DNA of 64,000 nt from Amycolatopsis sp. (GCF_025464955.1 NZ_JAODNM010000008.1:1-64000), one strand, 5' to 3'. Counted from the stretch's first letter, positions 1 to 8,661 are shown. Numbers and translations are program-made. The notes: generated by a model not told the origin, from the letters alone.

Positions 1-86
1 GGGACTCGCCGATGGGCTGTGCGAGTCCCACATTCAGCGAGGGCGAGTCCCACAGTTCAGACCGGCGAGTCCCACACCCAGCTCCG
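1..86. repeat. Tandem 22-bp repeat, core GCGAGTCCCACA
   Basis: The core GCGAGTCCCACA occurs at 21-32, 43-54 and 65-76, an exact 22-base period, and an inverted GGGACTCGCC sits at 1-10. The spacers differ between units. No gene is visible in 1-245. A related unit (GGCGAACTCACGTTCAGC) recurs near 26336 and 26362, and CGAGTCCCAC recurs at 53953 and 53974, so this looks like a dispersed intergenic repeat family of this genome. There is no CRISPR-like conservation of long repeat units. Confidence 0.7.
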
Positions 87-185
87 GACACCGGCATTCG
101 CCGTACACGACCCGGCCCTTGCTGCGGTAAAACGCAGCCAGTCCACAGCAACCAGCACCCACACAGACGACCGAAGAGCCCTAAA

Positions 186-226
186 AGGGCCAACCCCGTG
201 GCGTTGAACGCCACGGGGTTGGCCCT
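186..226 (-). terminator. Strong hairpin terminator downstream of the Ddn-like gene
   Basis: A near-perfect inverted repeat (arms AGGGCCAACCCCGTGGCGTT and its complement) with almost no loop, placed just after the stop codon of the leftward gene ending at 246. There is no long T tract, as is common for actinomycete terminators. Confidence 0.75.
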
Positions 227-245
227 GAGGGAACGTCGGTGAACG

Positions 246-650
246 TCAGACGCGCTTGAGCTCGACGACGGGGATGAGCCGCTTGGTCTTCTTCTCGTAC
301 TCGGCGAACTGTGGGGAGAGGGTGGCCTGCTTGGCGTAGATCTCGTCGCGCTCCGGCTGGTCGAGCACGGTCGCGACGACGTCGAAGGTCTCGGTGCCGA
401 TCTCGACGGTGGTCTTCGGGGTGGCGACGAGGTTGTGGAACCAGGCGGGGTTGTCGTCGGCGCCTCCCTTACTGGCGAAGACGAAGAGGCGGTCGTTGTC
501 GGCAAGGTAGACCAACGGGGCGATGCGCGCGGCGCCCGACTTCGCACCGGTGTGGTGGACGAGGATCATCGCGGCGCCCTCGAACATGCCGCCGACCTTG
601 CCGGCGTTCTCGCGGAACTCCTTGATCACGCCTTTGTTGATTTCCACCAT
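246..650 (-). CDS. Nitroreductase/deazaflavin (F420)-dependent family protein, Ddn-like
   Basis: A 134-residue protein that fits the small split beta-barrel family of deazaflavin-dependent nitroreductases (DUF385/Ddn). The fold signature is visible in the order HHTGAKSGAAR, PLVYLADNDRLFVFASKGG, NPAWFHNLVATP and a terminal ELKRV, where the GAKSG and NPAW motifs line the cofactor pocket in family members. Members bind F420 or similar cofactors in actinomycetes; the substrate here is unknown. The reading frame extends upstream to 791, but the family length and first motif favour the ATG at 650; the TTG three codons upstream is possible. A 19-base palindrome at 721-739 lies 70 bases upstream and matches one before the MarR gene at 18233, suggesting MarR control. 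The gene is monocistronic, with a terminator at 186-226. Confidence 0.85.
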   Translation of the reverse strand: MVEINKGVIKEFRENAGKVGGMFEGAAMILVHHTGAKSGAARIAPLVYLADNDRLFVFASKGGADDNPAWFHNLVATPKTTVEIGTETFDVVATVLDQPERDEIYAKQATLSPQFAEYEKKTKRLIPVVELKRV

Positions 651-720
651 GTCAGTCAATTCGGGACCTTCCAAGCGAGTGCGGTGACCGGAAATGTACT
701 TGAACGCAAAACTACCGTGC

Positions 721-739
721 TGTTGATGATGCGTCAACA
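721..739 (-). promoter_or_regulatory. Palindromic MarR-type operator, TGTTGA-N7-TCAACA
   Basis: The sequence TGTTGATGATGCGTCAACA has perfect 6-base arms. A nearly identical sequence, ATTGATGATGTGTCAACA, lies at 18196-18213 just upstream of a MarR-family gene. Placement upstream of the Ddn-like start at 650 fits an operator for that gene. Functional assignment is inference. Confidence 0.55.
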
Positions 740-750
740 TACCGCGCGGG

Positions 751-1647
751 TCAGGCGTTTCCGGTGTGGCGTCTCGCAAGCGCGACGCCACCGGCCACTG
801 GCAGGTCCTCGAGCAACGTCACGGTGAGGTGGGGAAAAGCGGTGCCGATCCGGGCTCGGAAAGCCGCTTCGAACCGGGGTTGACCGGTGATCACGCTGCC
901 CGCGGCGACGACGTCCTTGCCGACGGCACCGCGGGTGACGAGCCTGCGCACCAGCGCGGCGAGGTGGTCGGCTGCTGCCCCGACCACCTCGCCGGCCAGG
1001 GCGGATCCGTCTTCGACGGCGGTGAAGACGGCAGGTGCGTGTGGTCCCCAATTTTCGGCGGTCGCTTCGTCGTTCACCTTGCGGGCCAACGCTTCCGGCC
1101 CGTCGACGTCGAAAGCGCGGAGTAGTGACGACAGCAGGCCGTCGTCCGGGTTGCCCTCGTCGTGCGCGGTCAAGGCCGCGACGGTGGCCAGCCGCACGAT
1201 GCCGGCCGACCCGGCTTCGTCGCCGATCACCCAGCCCCAGCCGCCCGCGAACAGCGGGTCGCCGTCAGCGTTCGCGCCGACACCGATGGCTCCGGTGCCC
1301 GAGATGACCCCGATACCCTCGGTCAGGCCCGCGGCTGGGACGAGCAGAGCCGCGTCGTTGACCACGACGGCGCGGAGGCCCTGTTCCGCGAGTGCGGTTT
1401 CCAGTTCAGCGCAGTGTTTCTGGGTGTCGCAGCCCTGCGCGCCGATGCCGGCGGCCAGCATTCGGTACCCCGCCGGAACCGCGCGGTCCAGCCGCTCGCG
1501 CAACCAGGTCGCCGCGGTGTCCACCGGCGACGCGCTCCAGTCTTCGGCGGGGAACTCCTTGTCGCACAAGCGAGTCCCGTCGAGGGTTTCGACGCGGACG
1601 GCGAGTTTGGTACCGCCCGCGTCGATCCCGGCGACGACTTCGATCAC
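751..1647 (-). CDS. BadF/BadG-type ATPase, N-acetylglucosamine kinase-like
   Basis: A 298-residue sugar kinase of the BadF/BadG/BcrA ATPase superfamily (ASKHA fold). The N-terminal GIDAGGTKLAV is the phosphate-1 loop, GTGAIGVGANADG near residue 118 is the second phosphate motif, and GDEAGSAGIV follows as in GlcNAc kinases. It most likely phosphorylates an N-acetylated amino sugar or a related sugar in the cytoplasm. The GTG start overlaps the stop of the upstream SIS gene by four bases (GTGA), and it is the last gene of the leftward operon. Pairing of a GlcNAc-type kinase with an SIS isomerase and a HutC regulator points to amino-sugar catabolism. The exact substrate cannot be read from sequence. 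Confidence 0.85.
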   Translation of the reverse strand: MIEVVAGIDAGGTKLAVRVETLDGTRLCDKEFPAEDWSASPVDTAATWLRERLDRAVPAGYRMLAAGIGAQGCDTQKHCAELETALAEQGLRAVVVNDAALLVPAAGLTEGIGVISGTGAIGVGANADGDPLFAGGWGWVIGDEAGSAGIVRLATVAALTAHDEGNPDDGLLSSLLRAFDVDGPEALARKVNDEATAENWGPHAPAVFTAVEDGSALAGEVVGAAADHLAALVRRLVTRGAVGKDVVAAGSVITGQPRFEAAFRARIGTAFPHLTVTLLEDLPVAGGVALARRHTGNA

Positions 1648-2651
1648 GTGGCCACCTTGGTGTCGGTGTTGTCGAAGACGAACTCCTCGATATCGACGCC
1701 ACGAAGCTCGGCCACCTCACCGACGAGCGCCTGCATGAACAGCGCCTCGAGGATCGCGCGCTGAGCGGCCGGCAGCTTCGGCAGCCGGATCGTGCGCAGC
1801 ATCGGGCCCTCCGGGATCGGCTCGCTCGAGATCAGGACGACCTGGTGGCCGGCTTCGGCCAGGGTACGGGCGACACCCAGCTCGCGGGTGTCGCCGAGGA
1901 GGACGTGGACCCCGTCGCCTGCCGATTCCATCGAGCCGTGCAGGTACTGCCGGGTGCTCATCCCGGTCGCGTGGATGCGCGCGACCTCACGGAACAGCAG
2001 CGCCCCCGCTTCCGCCGAGCCGACTGCCGGACCCGCGCCGACGAAGTCGACGGACGTGGTTTCGGCGAACAGCGAGGCGATCCCGGTGATACCGCGGGCG
2101 AATACCGCCTCAGCGGCGCGGAACGCGTCCGGCAGGGCGCGCCAACCCGGCGCGATGACTCCGCCGTTCCAGACGTCGGCGATCATGCCCAGCGCCGCGA
2201 CCGTGGCGGTGTAGCCGATCGTCGAGGCGTAGCTGTCCGGGATGCTGTCCAGGCTGACCGTCTTGGCGACGAGGTCGGCGATGGGGGAGGGCCGGTGGTT
2301 GACCACCGCGTACCGCTGCGCTTCCGGCACGGACTCGAGCACGGTGAGGGTTTCGGCGCTGCGGCCGCTCTGCGACACCCCGATGATCGGGTGCTCGCTC
2401 GGCGGGAACGGCAGCGGCAGATCGCCCGCGCCGAGCCGCCACGAGTGGATCCCGCGGCTGCGCAGCGCCCACACGGGCGCGCACGCGGCGGCGAGACTGG
2501 CGCCGATCCCGACGAAGATCGGGCCGGGGCCGGTGAACTCCCCGACGGCCCGGCGGGCGGTGACCTGGTCCGCGATCGCGCCGATCGCGCGGTCGAGCCG
2601 GTCGGCCTGCGTCGCCCGCGCGGCGGTGAACGTGATGTCGTCACGGATCAT
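1644..2651 (-). CDS. SIS-domain sugar isomerase/deaminase (AgaS/GlmS-type)
   Basis: A 335-residue protein with two sugar-isomerase (SIS) domains. The first shows GIGASLAAACAPVW and the phosphosugar-binding loop GVSQSGRSAETLTVLES; the second contains FVGAGPAVGSAEAGALLFREVARIHATG. Related enzymes convert amino-sugar phosphates to keto-sugar phosphates or act as glutamine-independent deaminating isomerases. The ATG at 2651 is chosen because a GGGGGG ribosome-binding site lies directly upstream; the open frame continues further without support. It overlaps the oxidoreductase upstream and the kinase downstream, so the three are translationally coupled. It probably channels the kinase product to central metabolism. 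Confidence 0.85.
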   Translation of the reverse strand: MIRDDITFTAARATQADRLDRAIGAIADQVTARRAVGEFTGPGPIFVGIGASLAAACAPVWALRSRGIHSWRLGAGDLPLPFPPSEHPIIGVSQSGRSAETLTVLESVPEAQRYAVVNHRPSPIADLVAKTVSLDSIPDSYASTIGYTATVAALGMIADVWNGGVIAPGWRALPDAFRAAEAVFARGITGIASLFAETTSVDFVGAGPAVGSAEAGALLFREVARIHATGMSTRQYLHGSMESAGDGVHVLLGDTRELGVARTLAEAGHQVVLISSEPIPEGPMLRTIRLPKLPAAQRAILEALFMQALVGEVAELRGVDIEEFVFDNTDTKVAT

Positions 2652-3778
2652 GAAGTCCCCCCGGTGCAAGTTGTCGACCTCAAGGTCTCCCCGGCCGGAT
2701 CCCACCCGGCTTCGACGGCGGTGATCGCCTCCGCGGTGCTCTTGAGCTGCACCGGCGCACCCGTCTTGATCGACTCCTCAACGGCGAGCATCGCGTCGAG
2801 GACGTGGTAGGCGAGTTCCCCGCTGGCTCGCGGGTTCCCGCCGGCGCGCAGGGCACGGGCCATCTCCAGCACCCCGACGCCGCGTTCGCGGTGCGCGCCG
2901 GGCGGCGCGAACGTGGTCCACTCGGCGTCCGGCGCCGCGCCGAGAATCCGCGTCGGGCCGTCGAAGCCGCTGACCGGGACCTCCATCGTGCCGGCGGAGC
3001 CGCTGATCTCGAACAGTTGACGCCCGACAGGGGAGTCGAAGCTGTAGATCGACGTGCCCACCACGCCGGACCGGAACCGGGTCAGGACACTGACGTGGGT
3101 CGACACCTCGACCGGGAACGCCGTCCCGGCGTCGGGACCGGAGCCGATGACCCGCTCGGCGCGGGGCCGCTGTCCGAGCGCCTGCACCGATTCGATCTCC
3201 CCAAGCAGTTGGACGAGCGTGGTGAAGTAGTACGGCCCGATGTCGAACAGCGGGCCGGCTCCGCGGGCGAAGAGGAACTGAGGGCGCGGATGCCAGGCTT
3301 CGGGGCCGGGACCCTGCATGAGGGTCAGCACGGTCCGCGGCGTGCCGATCGCGCCGTCGGCGAGTAGGCGGTGTGAGTTCTGGATGGCCTCGCCGAGGAT
3401 CGTGTCCGGCGCGTTGCCCACGACGACCCCCTTCGCCGTGGCGGCGTCCAGCACGGCCTGCGCGGATTCGCGATCGAGCGTGAGCGGCTTTTCGCCCCAG
3501 ACGTGCTTGCCCGCGGCGATCGCGGCGAGGGCGACTTCGGCGTGCACCGCGGGCGTGGTCAGGTTGACGATCAGCTCGACGTCTTCGCGGGCCAGCAAGG
3601 CTTCCGAAGTGCCCGAGAACCCGAGCCCGTACTTCTCGGCCTGGGCCCGCGCGCGTTCGACGTCGAGGTCGGCGATCCCGGCGACGACGATGTCGGGGTA
3701 GCCGGTGAGGCTGCGCAGGTACTCGTCGGAGATGTTGCCGGCACCGATGATGCCCACGGTCATGGGGCCGCCGGTCAC
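2648..3778 (-). CDS. Gfo/Idh/MocA family oxidoreductase (second of two)
   Basis: A 376-residue NAD(P)-dependent sugar dehydrogenase. The N-terminal Rossmann motif GIIGAGNISDEYL and the catalytic-lysine motif WGEKPLTLD are clear, followed by the C-terminal alpha/beta domain with GPLFDIGPYY. Family members oxidise or reduce ring hydroxyls of sugars, inositols and glycosides, often making 3-keto intermediates. The GTG at 3778 is preferred over the ATG at 3763 because it has a GAGG site and forms a GTGA overlap with the upstream isomerase. It belongs to the leftward amine oxidase/sugar operon, and a homologue is encoded at the operon head (6591-7631). Confidence 0.88.
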   Translation of the reverse strand: MTGGPMTVGIIGAGNISDEYLRSLTGYPDIVVAGIADLDVERARAQAEKYGLGFSGTSEALLAREDVELIVNLTTPAVHAEVALAAIAAGKHVWGEKPLTLDRESAQAVLDAATAKGVVVGNAPDTILGEAIQNSHRLLADGAIGTPRTVLTLMQGPGPEAWHPRPQFLFARGAGPLFDIGPYYFTTLVQLLGEIESVQALGQRPRAERVIGSGPDAGTAFPVEVSTHVSVLTRFRSGVVGTSIYSFDSPVGRQLFEISGSAGTMEVPVSGFDGPTRILGAAPDAEWTTFAPPGAHRERGVGVLEMARALRAGGNPRASGELAYHVLDAMLAVEESIKTGAPVQLKSTAEAITAVEAGWDPAGETLRSTTCTGGTS

Positions 3779-4524
3779 AGCGACACCTCGTTGCGGAAGA
3801 AGGCCGCATTCCGCTCCAGTACTTCGAAGACGTCGCCTTCGTCGACGACGACCTCGACGACCGGCATCGTGACGAACTCCTGGGAGACCGCGAGCACTTC
3901 GGACATCCGGCCGGTGATGTCGACCCCGAGTGCCGGCGGGTCGCCCGCATCCGGCGGTTCGTTCTTGACGTGGAGGAAGCGCACGCGCTCCTTCAGTCGT
4001 GGCAGCAATTCGAAGACGTCTGCGCCGCCGACGCTCGCCCAATATGTGTCCACTTCGAGGATGACGTCGTCGTCGAGCAGCGTGACGAGCAGTTCGTAGG
4101 CGGACTGTCCGTCGATGTGCTGGCTGAACTCGAAGTCATGGTTGTGGTAGCCGACGCGGATGCCGTGGCCGGCCGCGTACCGCGCGGCGTCGTTGATCGC
4201 GGCGGCGAGTTTCTCCACGCCCGCGCGGTCGGCGATGCTTTCGGGCTCGACCCACGGGACAAGCACGGTGTCGATCCCGAGTTCCTTCGCCGCGGCGATT
4301 ACGGCGTCGCGGTCCAGCGTGACGATGTTGGCGTGCGTCGTGGTGGCGAGGAGCCCGTTGGCGTCGATGGCCTTTTTCAGCGCGGCGGTATAACCGAGGA
4401 TGTCGTACGGCTCGACGTGGGTGAAGCCCATGGCGGCGAGCCGGGCGAGCGTGGTGTCCAGGTCGTCAGGCCCGAGGTCGTCCCGGACGCTGTAGAGCTG
4501 GACCCCGAGTGGTTGGCCGGTCAC
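3775..4524 (-). CDS. Sugar phosphate isomerase/epimerase, TIM barrel (AP endonuclease 2 fold)
   Basis: A 249-residue xylose-isomerase-like TIM barrel. Metal-binding landmarks are visible in order: GYHNHDFEF, ILEVDTYWAS and RFLHVKNE, which supply His, Asp and Glu ligands in the family. Members are divalent-metal epimerases, isomerases or keto-glycoside lyases acting on small sugars. The N-terminal QLYSVRDDL strand is typical. The GTG start overlaps the stop of the amine oxidase by four bases. A second TIM-barrel protein of the same family is encoded in the opposite operon at 16104, so the pathway may need two isomerisation or cleavage steps. Confidence 0.88.
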   Translation of the reverse strand: MTGQPLGVQLYSVRDDLGPDDLDTTLARLAAMGFTHVEPYDILGYTAALKKAIDANGLLATTTHANIVTLDRDAVIAAAKELGIDTVLVPWVEPESIADRAGVEKLAAAINDAARYAAGHGIRVGYHNHDFEFSQHIDGQSAYELLVTLLDDDVILEVDTYWASVGGADVFELLPRLKERVRFLHVKNEPPDAGDPPALGVDITGRMSEVLAVSQEFVTMPVVEVVVDEGDVFEVLERNAAFFRNEVSL

Positions 4525-6509
4525 TGGTTCTCCTCGTTGTCAGCGTTGTCAGCATGTTCGGGGCCTTGTGCGGGGCTGTGTTCGCAGCCATGTTCGGAGT
4601 GGGCGGCGGAACCAGGCAGGTCGAGCGCCGGGTTGCGGCCGAAGAAGTTGTGCGGTTTCAGGACGAAGCCCGTCGAGTCCACCGGCATGACCGGCCAGTC
4701 CTCGAGACGCGGGAAGTGGGTGAGGCCGAAGGTGTGCCACAGCACGATGTCGGTGTTGTCGACGTCGCGGTTGGCGGCGGTCCAGGCGGGCAGGCCGGCG
4801 CCGCCGGGATGGAGGTTGACGAAGTCGCCGGCGGGGTAGTTCTCGTCCGGCGAATACGGCGTGACCCAGAGGTGCTTCGACGAAAACGTGGCCCGGCGGT
4901 GGATATCGGACTCCTCGTCCGCCAGGAGCACCGGTTTTCCTTCGGGGTAAAGGACATAGCCGACGGGTCCGCCGAGGCGGCCGCGCACCGATGGGTTCGA
5001 GACCAGCCAGACGCGACCCTTGGTGTTGTCCGCCAGGCGTTGCGCGTCGAGCTCGGTACGCAGGCGCGTCACGGACTGGGTAAACCCGCTGCCGGTGGGG
5101 TTTTCCGGACCTCTCGGTACGAGCGCGGCTTCGAGTTCGTCGACGGCGTTGTCTACTCCGCCGACTGTCATGTCCAGCCGTGCGCTGAAGAGATGCTGGT
5201 GGTGCGGCGCGCCGAGACCAGGCGCAAGTTGTTGTGCGTACGGGTAACCCTCGCCGGGATAAGCCGACGTGAAGACGACCCCGGTGGCTTTCACTTCGAG
5301 TTCGATCGTGCCGTCGAGTGAGAAGTACCAGTAGAACCCGTAGTCGTAGTTCCCGACGGTGACGAAAAAGGACACCACCAGACGACGGCCGCGGCGCGAC
5401 ACGCTTGAGCTGGTCCAAGTGTCGCTGTGCTTCCACAGGATCCCGGTGTCCTCTTCGTGGATGCAGATCGCCTGCGGCACGGTCCTCGGATTGCCCGCGT
5501 TGTCGGCGAGGACAGCGTCGAGATAGGTGATGTCACCAACGCAGTCGCAGCCGAGTTCGAGGGAATTGGCGAAACCGCCGAGAAGGTACTCGCCGCAGTC
5601 GAAGAAGTTCTGGAACCAGCGCTGCGGACCGGGGTCGCCATAGGGGACGACCATCTCCGCGATCGACGCGCGGTAGAGGACCGGTCGCCGTACTCCGCCG
5701 TCCTCAACGGACACTTGGTGGAAGACCAGGCCTTCGCGCTGGTCGAAGCTCACCTGCAGGGACCAGCCGAGCCAGTTCAGTACCCCGTCTTCGTCGATGG
5801 TGAAGCTCGGGCCGTCCGGCTGGGTGATCTCGATCGGCTTGATCCCGGCCCGGGCCGGCTGCCCTGACCAGGCCGGATCGTGGAAGTTGCCGTCCTCTTC
5901 GGGAACGGGCAGTTGTGCGTAGTCGACGACGTCGACCACTTCGCCCGTGACGACGTCGACAGTCGCCAAGACTCCGTCGACGGGATGAGCCCAGCCCAGA
6001 TCATCGGGGGTCTTCTGGAGGAACGTGACACAACGTTGCAGACGTCGTCCGCGTTCGTCGTCCCGGAGCACGCCGGCTGTCATCGGGTTGACACGAAGGC
6101 GCGAGACGTCGGTGAGACCGCGTTTGCGCATCGCTTCGAGCCAGCGCTCGTCGGTGTGCACGACTTCTTCGACGAGTGAGAATTCCACCAGGACAACGGG
6201 AACCTGCCCGTCGACGGTCGCGTCGAGGAGCTTCACGGTGACGATTCGGCCTTCGTCGGGACAGACGACCACGTCGTGCGAGACACCGGTGGACATATCG
6301 ATGAGCATCGCGCGAAAGCGCCTGGGTGCGACCGTTCCGGCGAGCAGTTCGCGCTTGTCCTGTTCGGCCAGGCCGAAATACGACACGTGCGTGTTTTCGC
6401 CGAGCAGCCCTTCGCGGCCGAGGATGGCTTTGCATGCTTCGATTTCTTCGGTGCGAAGTGAGGCGAGCGCGGCGGAGACCGTCCGCTTGTCCGTCGTTTG
6501 GTGAGGCAC
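4521..6509 (-). CDS. Copper-containing primary amine oxidase (topaquinone enzyme)
   Basis: A 662-residue copper amine oxidase that oxidises primary amines to aldehydes with release of ammonia and hydrogen peroxide. The topaquinone motif N-Y-D-Y is at residues 387-390 (Tyr388 becomes TPQ). The catalytic Asp is D304 in FFDCGEY. Copper ligands are the HxH pair H437/H439 in APHHQHL and H598 in WHTFGLTHFP. The N2/N3 domains precede the catalytic domain, the length is normal, and there is no signal peptide. The start is GTG. An 81-base gap upstream carries an operator-like element (6542-6559), so it can be transcribed from its own promoter. Its place between sugar oxidoreductases and isomerases suggests that the imported substrate carries a primary amine. 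Confidence 0.95.
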   Translation of the reverse strand: MPHQTTDKRTVSAALASLRTEEIEACKAILGREGLLGENTHVSYFGLAEQDKRELLAGTVAPRRFRAMLIDMSTGVSHDVVVCPDEGRIVTVKLLDATVDGQVPVVLVEFSLVEEVVHTDERWLEAMRKRGLTDVSRLRVNPMTAGVLRDDERGRRLQRCVTFLQKTPDDLGWAHPVDGVLATVDVVTGEVVDVVDYAQLPVPEEDGNFHDPAWSGQPARAGIKPIEITQPDGPSFTIDEDGVLNWLGWSLQVSFDQREGLVFHQVSVEDGGVRRPVLYRASIAEMVVPYGDPGPQRWFQNFFDCGEYLLGGFANSLELGCDCVGDITYLDAVLADNAGNPRTVPQAICIHEEDTGILWKHSDTWTSSSVSRRGRRLVVSFFVTVGNYDYGFYWYFSLDGTIELEVKATGVVFTSAYPGEGYPYAQQLAPGLGAPHHQHLFSARLDMTVGGVDNAVDELEAALVPRGPENPTGSGFTQSVTRLRTELDAQRLADNTKGRVWLVSNPSVRGRLGGPVGYVLYPEGKPVLLADEESDIHRRATFSSKHLWVTPYSPDENYPAGDFVNLHPGGAGLPAWTAANRDVDNTDIVLWHTFGLTHFPRLEDWPVMPVDSTGFVLKPHNFFGRNPALDLPGSAAHSEHGCEHSPAQGPEHADNADNEENQ

Positions 6510-6541
6510 GAGAACCCCGCATTCCCACGATCGGTTAGGTA

Positions 6542-6559
6542 TGTACCACCATATACCAC
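6542..6559 (-). promoter_or_regulatory. GntR/HutC operator-like element upstream of the amine oxidase
   Basis: Read on the minus strand this is GTGGTATATGGTGGTACA, differing by one gap and two bases from GTGGTCTACTGGTGGTACA at 9662-9680 in the transporter promoter. A further GGTCTAC lies next to it (6562-6568). HutC-subfamily GntR regulators bind GT-N-TA-N-AC type sites (the DasR site TGGTCTAGACCA is an example). Assignment to the regulator at 7776 is inference. Confidence 0.5.
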
Positions 6560-6590
6560 TTGTAGACCTTGCTACTACCTCTGTTCAGGT

Positions 6591-7631
6591 CTAGTTGCTG
6601 CTCCGCACTTTCTCCCAGCTACCGGACTTCATCGAGGCGTAGCACGCGTCGAGGATGTCGTTCACGACCACGCCGTCGGCAAAAGTCTCGATCGGCGGCT
6701 TACCGGCGGCGAAGCAGTCGACGAAATGACGCATTTCCTGGCTGAAGCCGTACGCGCGGGCTTCTTCCGGCACCGGATAGACCCAGCCGGTGTCGGCGTC
6801 CGCCTTCTCGACCAGGTAACCGGCCGGGTTCTCGATGAACCCCCACACCGGCGTCGACGCGGTGTCGGTGACGATCCGGCCCGCGCTGCCGACCAGTTCG
6901 TGCCGCAGCTGCATACCGCCCTTTTCGATCCAGGACGACTCGACCGTGGCGAGCTGGCCGCCGTCGAACTTCAGCAGCGCGATGGCGGTGTCTTCGCCGG
7001 TGGTCTTGTCCGCGTGGGCGAGGGTGGCGCCCCAGGCGAACACCTCGGTGATCGCGTTGTCCTTGCCGAAGAAGTGGCGGGCGGACTCGATCGTGTGGCA
7101 GCCCATGTCGAGCAGTGCGCCGCCGCCGGCCGTCTCGGCGTCCCAGAAATGCGGAGCGTGGGGGCCGGAGTGCGCCTCGCGGGCGCGCATGGTGAGCAGC
7201 TTGCCGATCGCGCCGGCCTGGACCATCTGGTGTGCCTTGGCGATGTTGGGGGAGAACACGGAGCTTTCGGCGTAGCCATGCCAGACCCCGGCTCCGGTGA
7301 CCAGGCGCAACATCTCCGCGGCTTCCGCGCCGGTGCGGGCCAGCGGTTTGGTGCAGACCACTCCCTTACCCGCCGCGGCGGCGATCGCGACCGCGCCGAC
7401 GTGGGCTTCGTTCGGCAGCGCGACGACGACCAGGTCCACCGCGGGATCGGCGCACAGCGCCTCGATGTCGTCGTACTGGTTGGGGATCGGGCCCCACTTC
7501 TCGGCCAGTGCGCCGGCGCGGGCGAGGTCGCGGGAGTAGTTCGCCACGAGCTCGGCGTTCCGGACGTCTTGCAGGGCGTCGGCGTAGGTATCGCCGATGA
7601 ACCCGGAACCGACCAGGCCGACACCGATCAC
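6591..7631 (-). CDS. Gfo/Idh/MocA family oxidoreductase (first of two)
   Basis: A 346-residue NAD(P)-dependent dehydrogenase with the Rossmann motif GLVGSGFIGDTYADAL, the catalytic Lys motif VCTKPLART and the C-terminal sandwich domain. Only modest similarity to the second family member at 2648 is seen by eye, so the two probably perform different redox steps. The GTG at 7631 is chosen over the TTG at 7643 because GGAGGAC sits just upstream. It heads the leftward operon. The 144 bases before it hold two operator-like palindromes (7687-7701 and 7721-7732). Confidence 0.88.
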   Translation of the reverse strand: MIGVGLVGSGFIGDTYADALQDVRNAELVANYSRDLARAGALAEKWGPIPNQYDDIEALCADPAVDLVVVALPNEAHVGAVAIAAAAGKGVVCTKPLARTGAEAAEMLRLVTGAGVWHGYAESSVFSPNIAKAHQMVQAGAIGKLLTMRAREAHSGPHAPHFWDAETAGGGALLDMGCHTIESARHFFGKDNAITEVFAWGATLAHADKTTGEDTAIALLKFDGGQLATVESSWIEKGGMQLRHELVGSAGRIVTDTASTPVWGFIENPAGYLVEKADADTGWVYPVPEEARAYGFSQEMRHFVDCFAAGKPPIETFADGVVVNDILDACYASMKSGSWEKVRSSN

Positions 7632-7686
7632 ACTGTCCTCCAAGGCTCGCGGGCTGCTGGGAGCGATGATAGCCAGGTGGACTAGT

Positions 7687-7701
7687 AGTGGTCTATAGTC
7701 C
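7687..7701. promoter_or_regulatory. DasR-like half-palindrome AGTGGTCTATAGTCC
   Basis: The first nine bases match the HutC/DasR consensus (AGTGGTCTAGACCACT). An outer GGACTA at 7679-7684 pairs with TAGTCC at the right end. It lies upstream of the leftward oxidoreductase operon and downstream of the GntR gene. Confidence 0.45.
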
Positions 7702-7720
7702 GATGCGCTGATCCAGTAGC

Positions 7721-7732
7721 GAGGTATACCTC
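7721..7732. promoter_or_regulatory. Perfect 12-bp palindrome GAGGTATACCTC
   Basis: A perfect palindrome with a GTATAC core, in the control region before the oxidoreductase start at 7631. It is a plausible operator for a GntR-type dimer. A weak hairpin AACCAG/CTGGTT (7737-7755) and short CCGGTTCAGTG direct repeats follow toward the GntR stop. Confidence 0.4.
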
Positions 7733-7775
7733 AGCGAACCAGTTCTGTGCTGGTTCATGCCGGTTCAGTGCCGGT

Positions 7776-8570
7776 TCAGTGACCAGGTGATCCCTTGCCG
7801 TGGGACCGGGCGAACGACGTCCGCAGGCGGTAGCGGTCGCCGGCGTAGGAGATGCTCGAGGAGAACAGCGGGCGCTCGCCGCCGTCGACAGCGATCTGGT
7901 GCATGACCAGCAGCGGCTTGCCCACGGTCAGGTTCAGGTGCTCCGCGGTGTACGCGTCCGCCTCGCGCGCCTCGATGGTGCTGTTGGCGCGCACGGGTTC
8001 GATCCCGGCCGCGGACAGCGCCTCGTACAGCGACTCGGTCGCGAAATCCCGGGATCCGATGTCCGGCACCAGTTTCGCGGCCATCCGGGTCGAGTCGATC
8101 GCGATCGGAACGCCGCTGAGCAGCCGGACCCGCTCCAGCCGGAACAGCGGCGTGCCCGGGGCGATCCCGAGTTCCTCCGCCTCGTCGAAGTTCGCCGGAA
8201 CCTCTTCCGCGCGGAGCACCGTCGATGCGGCCGTGAGCCCCATCCTGGCCGCGGTCTCGCTGAACGACTCCAGGCTGTTGGGCCATTCCTTGCGCACGGC
8301 CTGGTGGGCCACGTACCACCCGCGGCCGTGCGAGGCGTTGAGCACGCCGTATTCCACCAGCTGGTTCAACGCCTTGCGCAGGGTCGCCCGGCTGAGCGAA
8401 AGCTGCTGGCACAGCTCACGTTCCGGCGGCAGGCGCATACCGGGCTTGAGCACGCCGCTGGCGATCTCGCGCCGGATCAGGTCGACCGCCTGGATCCACA
8501 GCGGGTCGGGATAGTCGGCCCGGATGGCGACGCCTGCGTCGCGGGACCCACCTTCTGACGTACCGCTCAC
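7776..8570 (-). CDS. GntR family transcriptional regulator, HutC/DasR subfamily
   Basis: A 264-residue regulator with an N-terminal winged helix (IRREIASGVLKPGMRLPPERELCQQLSLSRATLRKALNQLVEYGVL) and a C-terminal UTRA-type chorismate-lyase-like effector domain (residues about 110-255, ending RYRLRTSFAR). HutC/DasR proteins sense phosphorylated sugars or amino-acid derivatives. The GTG at 8570 is chosen because AGGAAGG precedes it; the frame is open to 8648. It lies between the two catabolic arms and is transcribed leftward. A perfect CCACT-C-AGTGG palindrome (8633-8643) upstream may allow autoregulation. It is the obvious candidate regulator of the 751-17866 island. Confidence 0.9.
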   Translation of the reverse strand: MSGTSEGGSRDAGVAIRADYPDPLWIQAVDLIRREIASGVLKPGMRLPPERELCQQLSLSRATLRKALNQLVEYGVLNASHGRGWYVAHQAVRKEWPNSLESFSETAARMGLTAASTVLRAEEVPANFDEAEELGIAPGTPLFRLERVRLLSGVPIAIDSTRMAAKLVPDIGSRDFATESLYEALSAAGIEPVRANSTIEAREADAYTAEHLNLTVGKPLLVMHQIAVDGGERPLFSSSISYAGDRYRLRTSFARSHGKGSPGH

Positions 8571-8632
8571 TTCGTGACAGCCTTCCTGCGTTCGGGTGGA
8601 TCCGGCCTGGCGTACGGGGTGCAACACTAGCT

Positions 8633-8643
8633 CCACTGAGTGG
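8633..8643 (-). promoter_or_regulatory. CCACT-N-AGTGG palindrome upstream of the GntR gene
   Basis: An 11-base perfect palindrome about 60 bases upstream of the GTG at 8570. Position fits an autoregulatory operator; no proof is available from sequence alone. Confidence 0.35.
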
Positions 8644-8661
8644 GACATCGGGCGCGGCTCG

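Noticed and set aside
1..86. Short evenly spaced repeats as a CRISPR array
   Set aside because: Conserved part is only 12 bases, spacing 22 and spacers too short; no cas genes are nearby.
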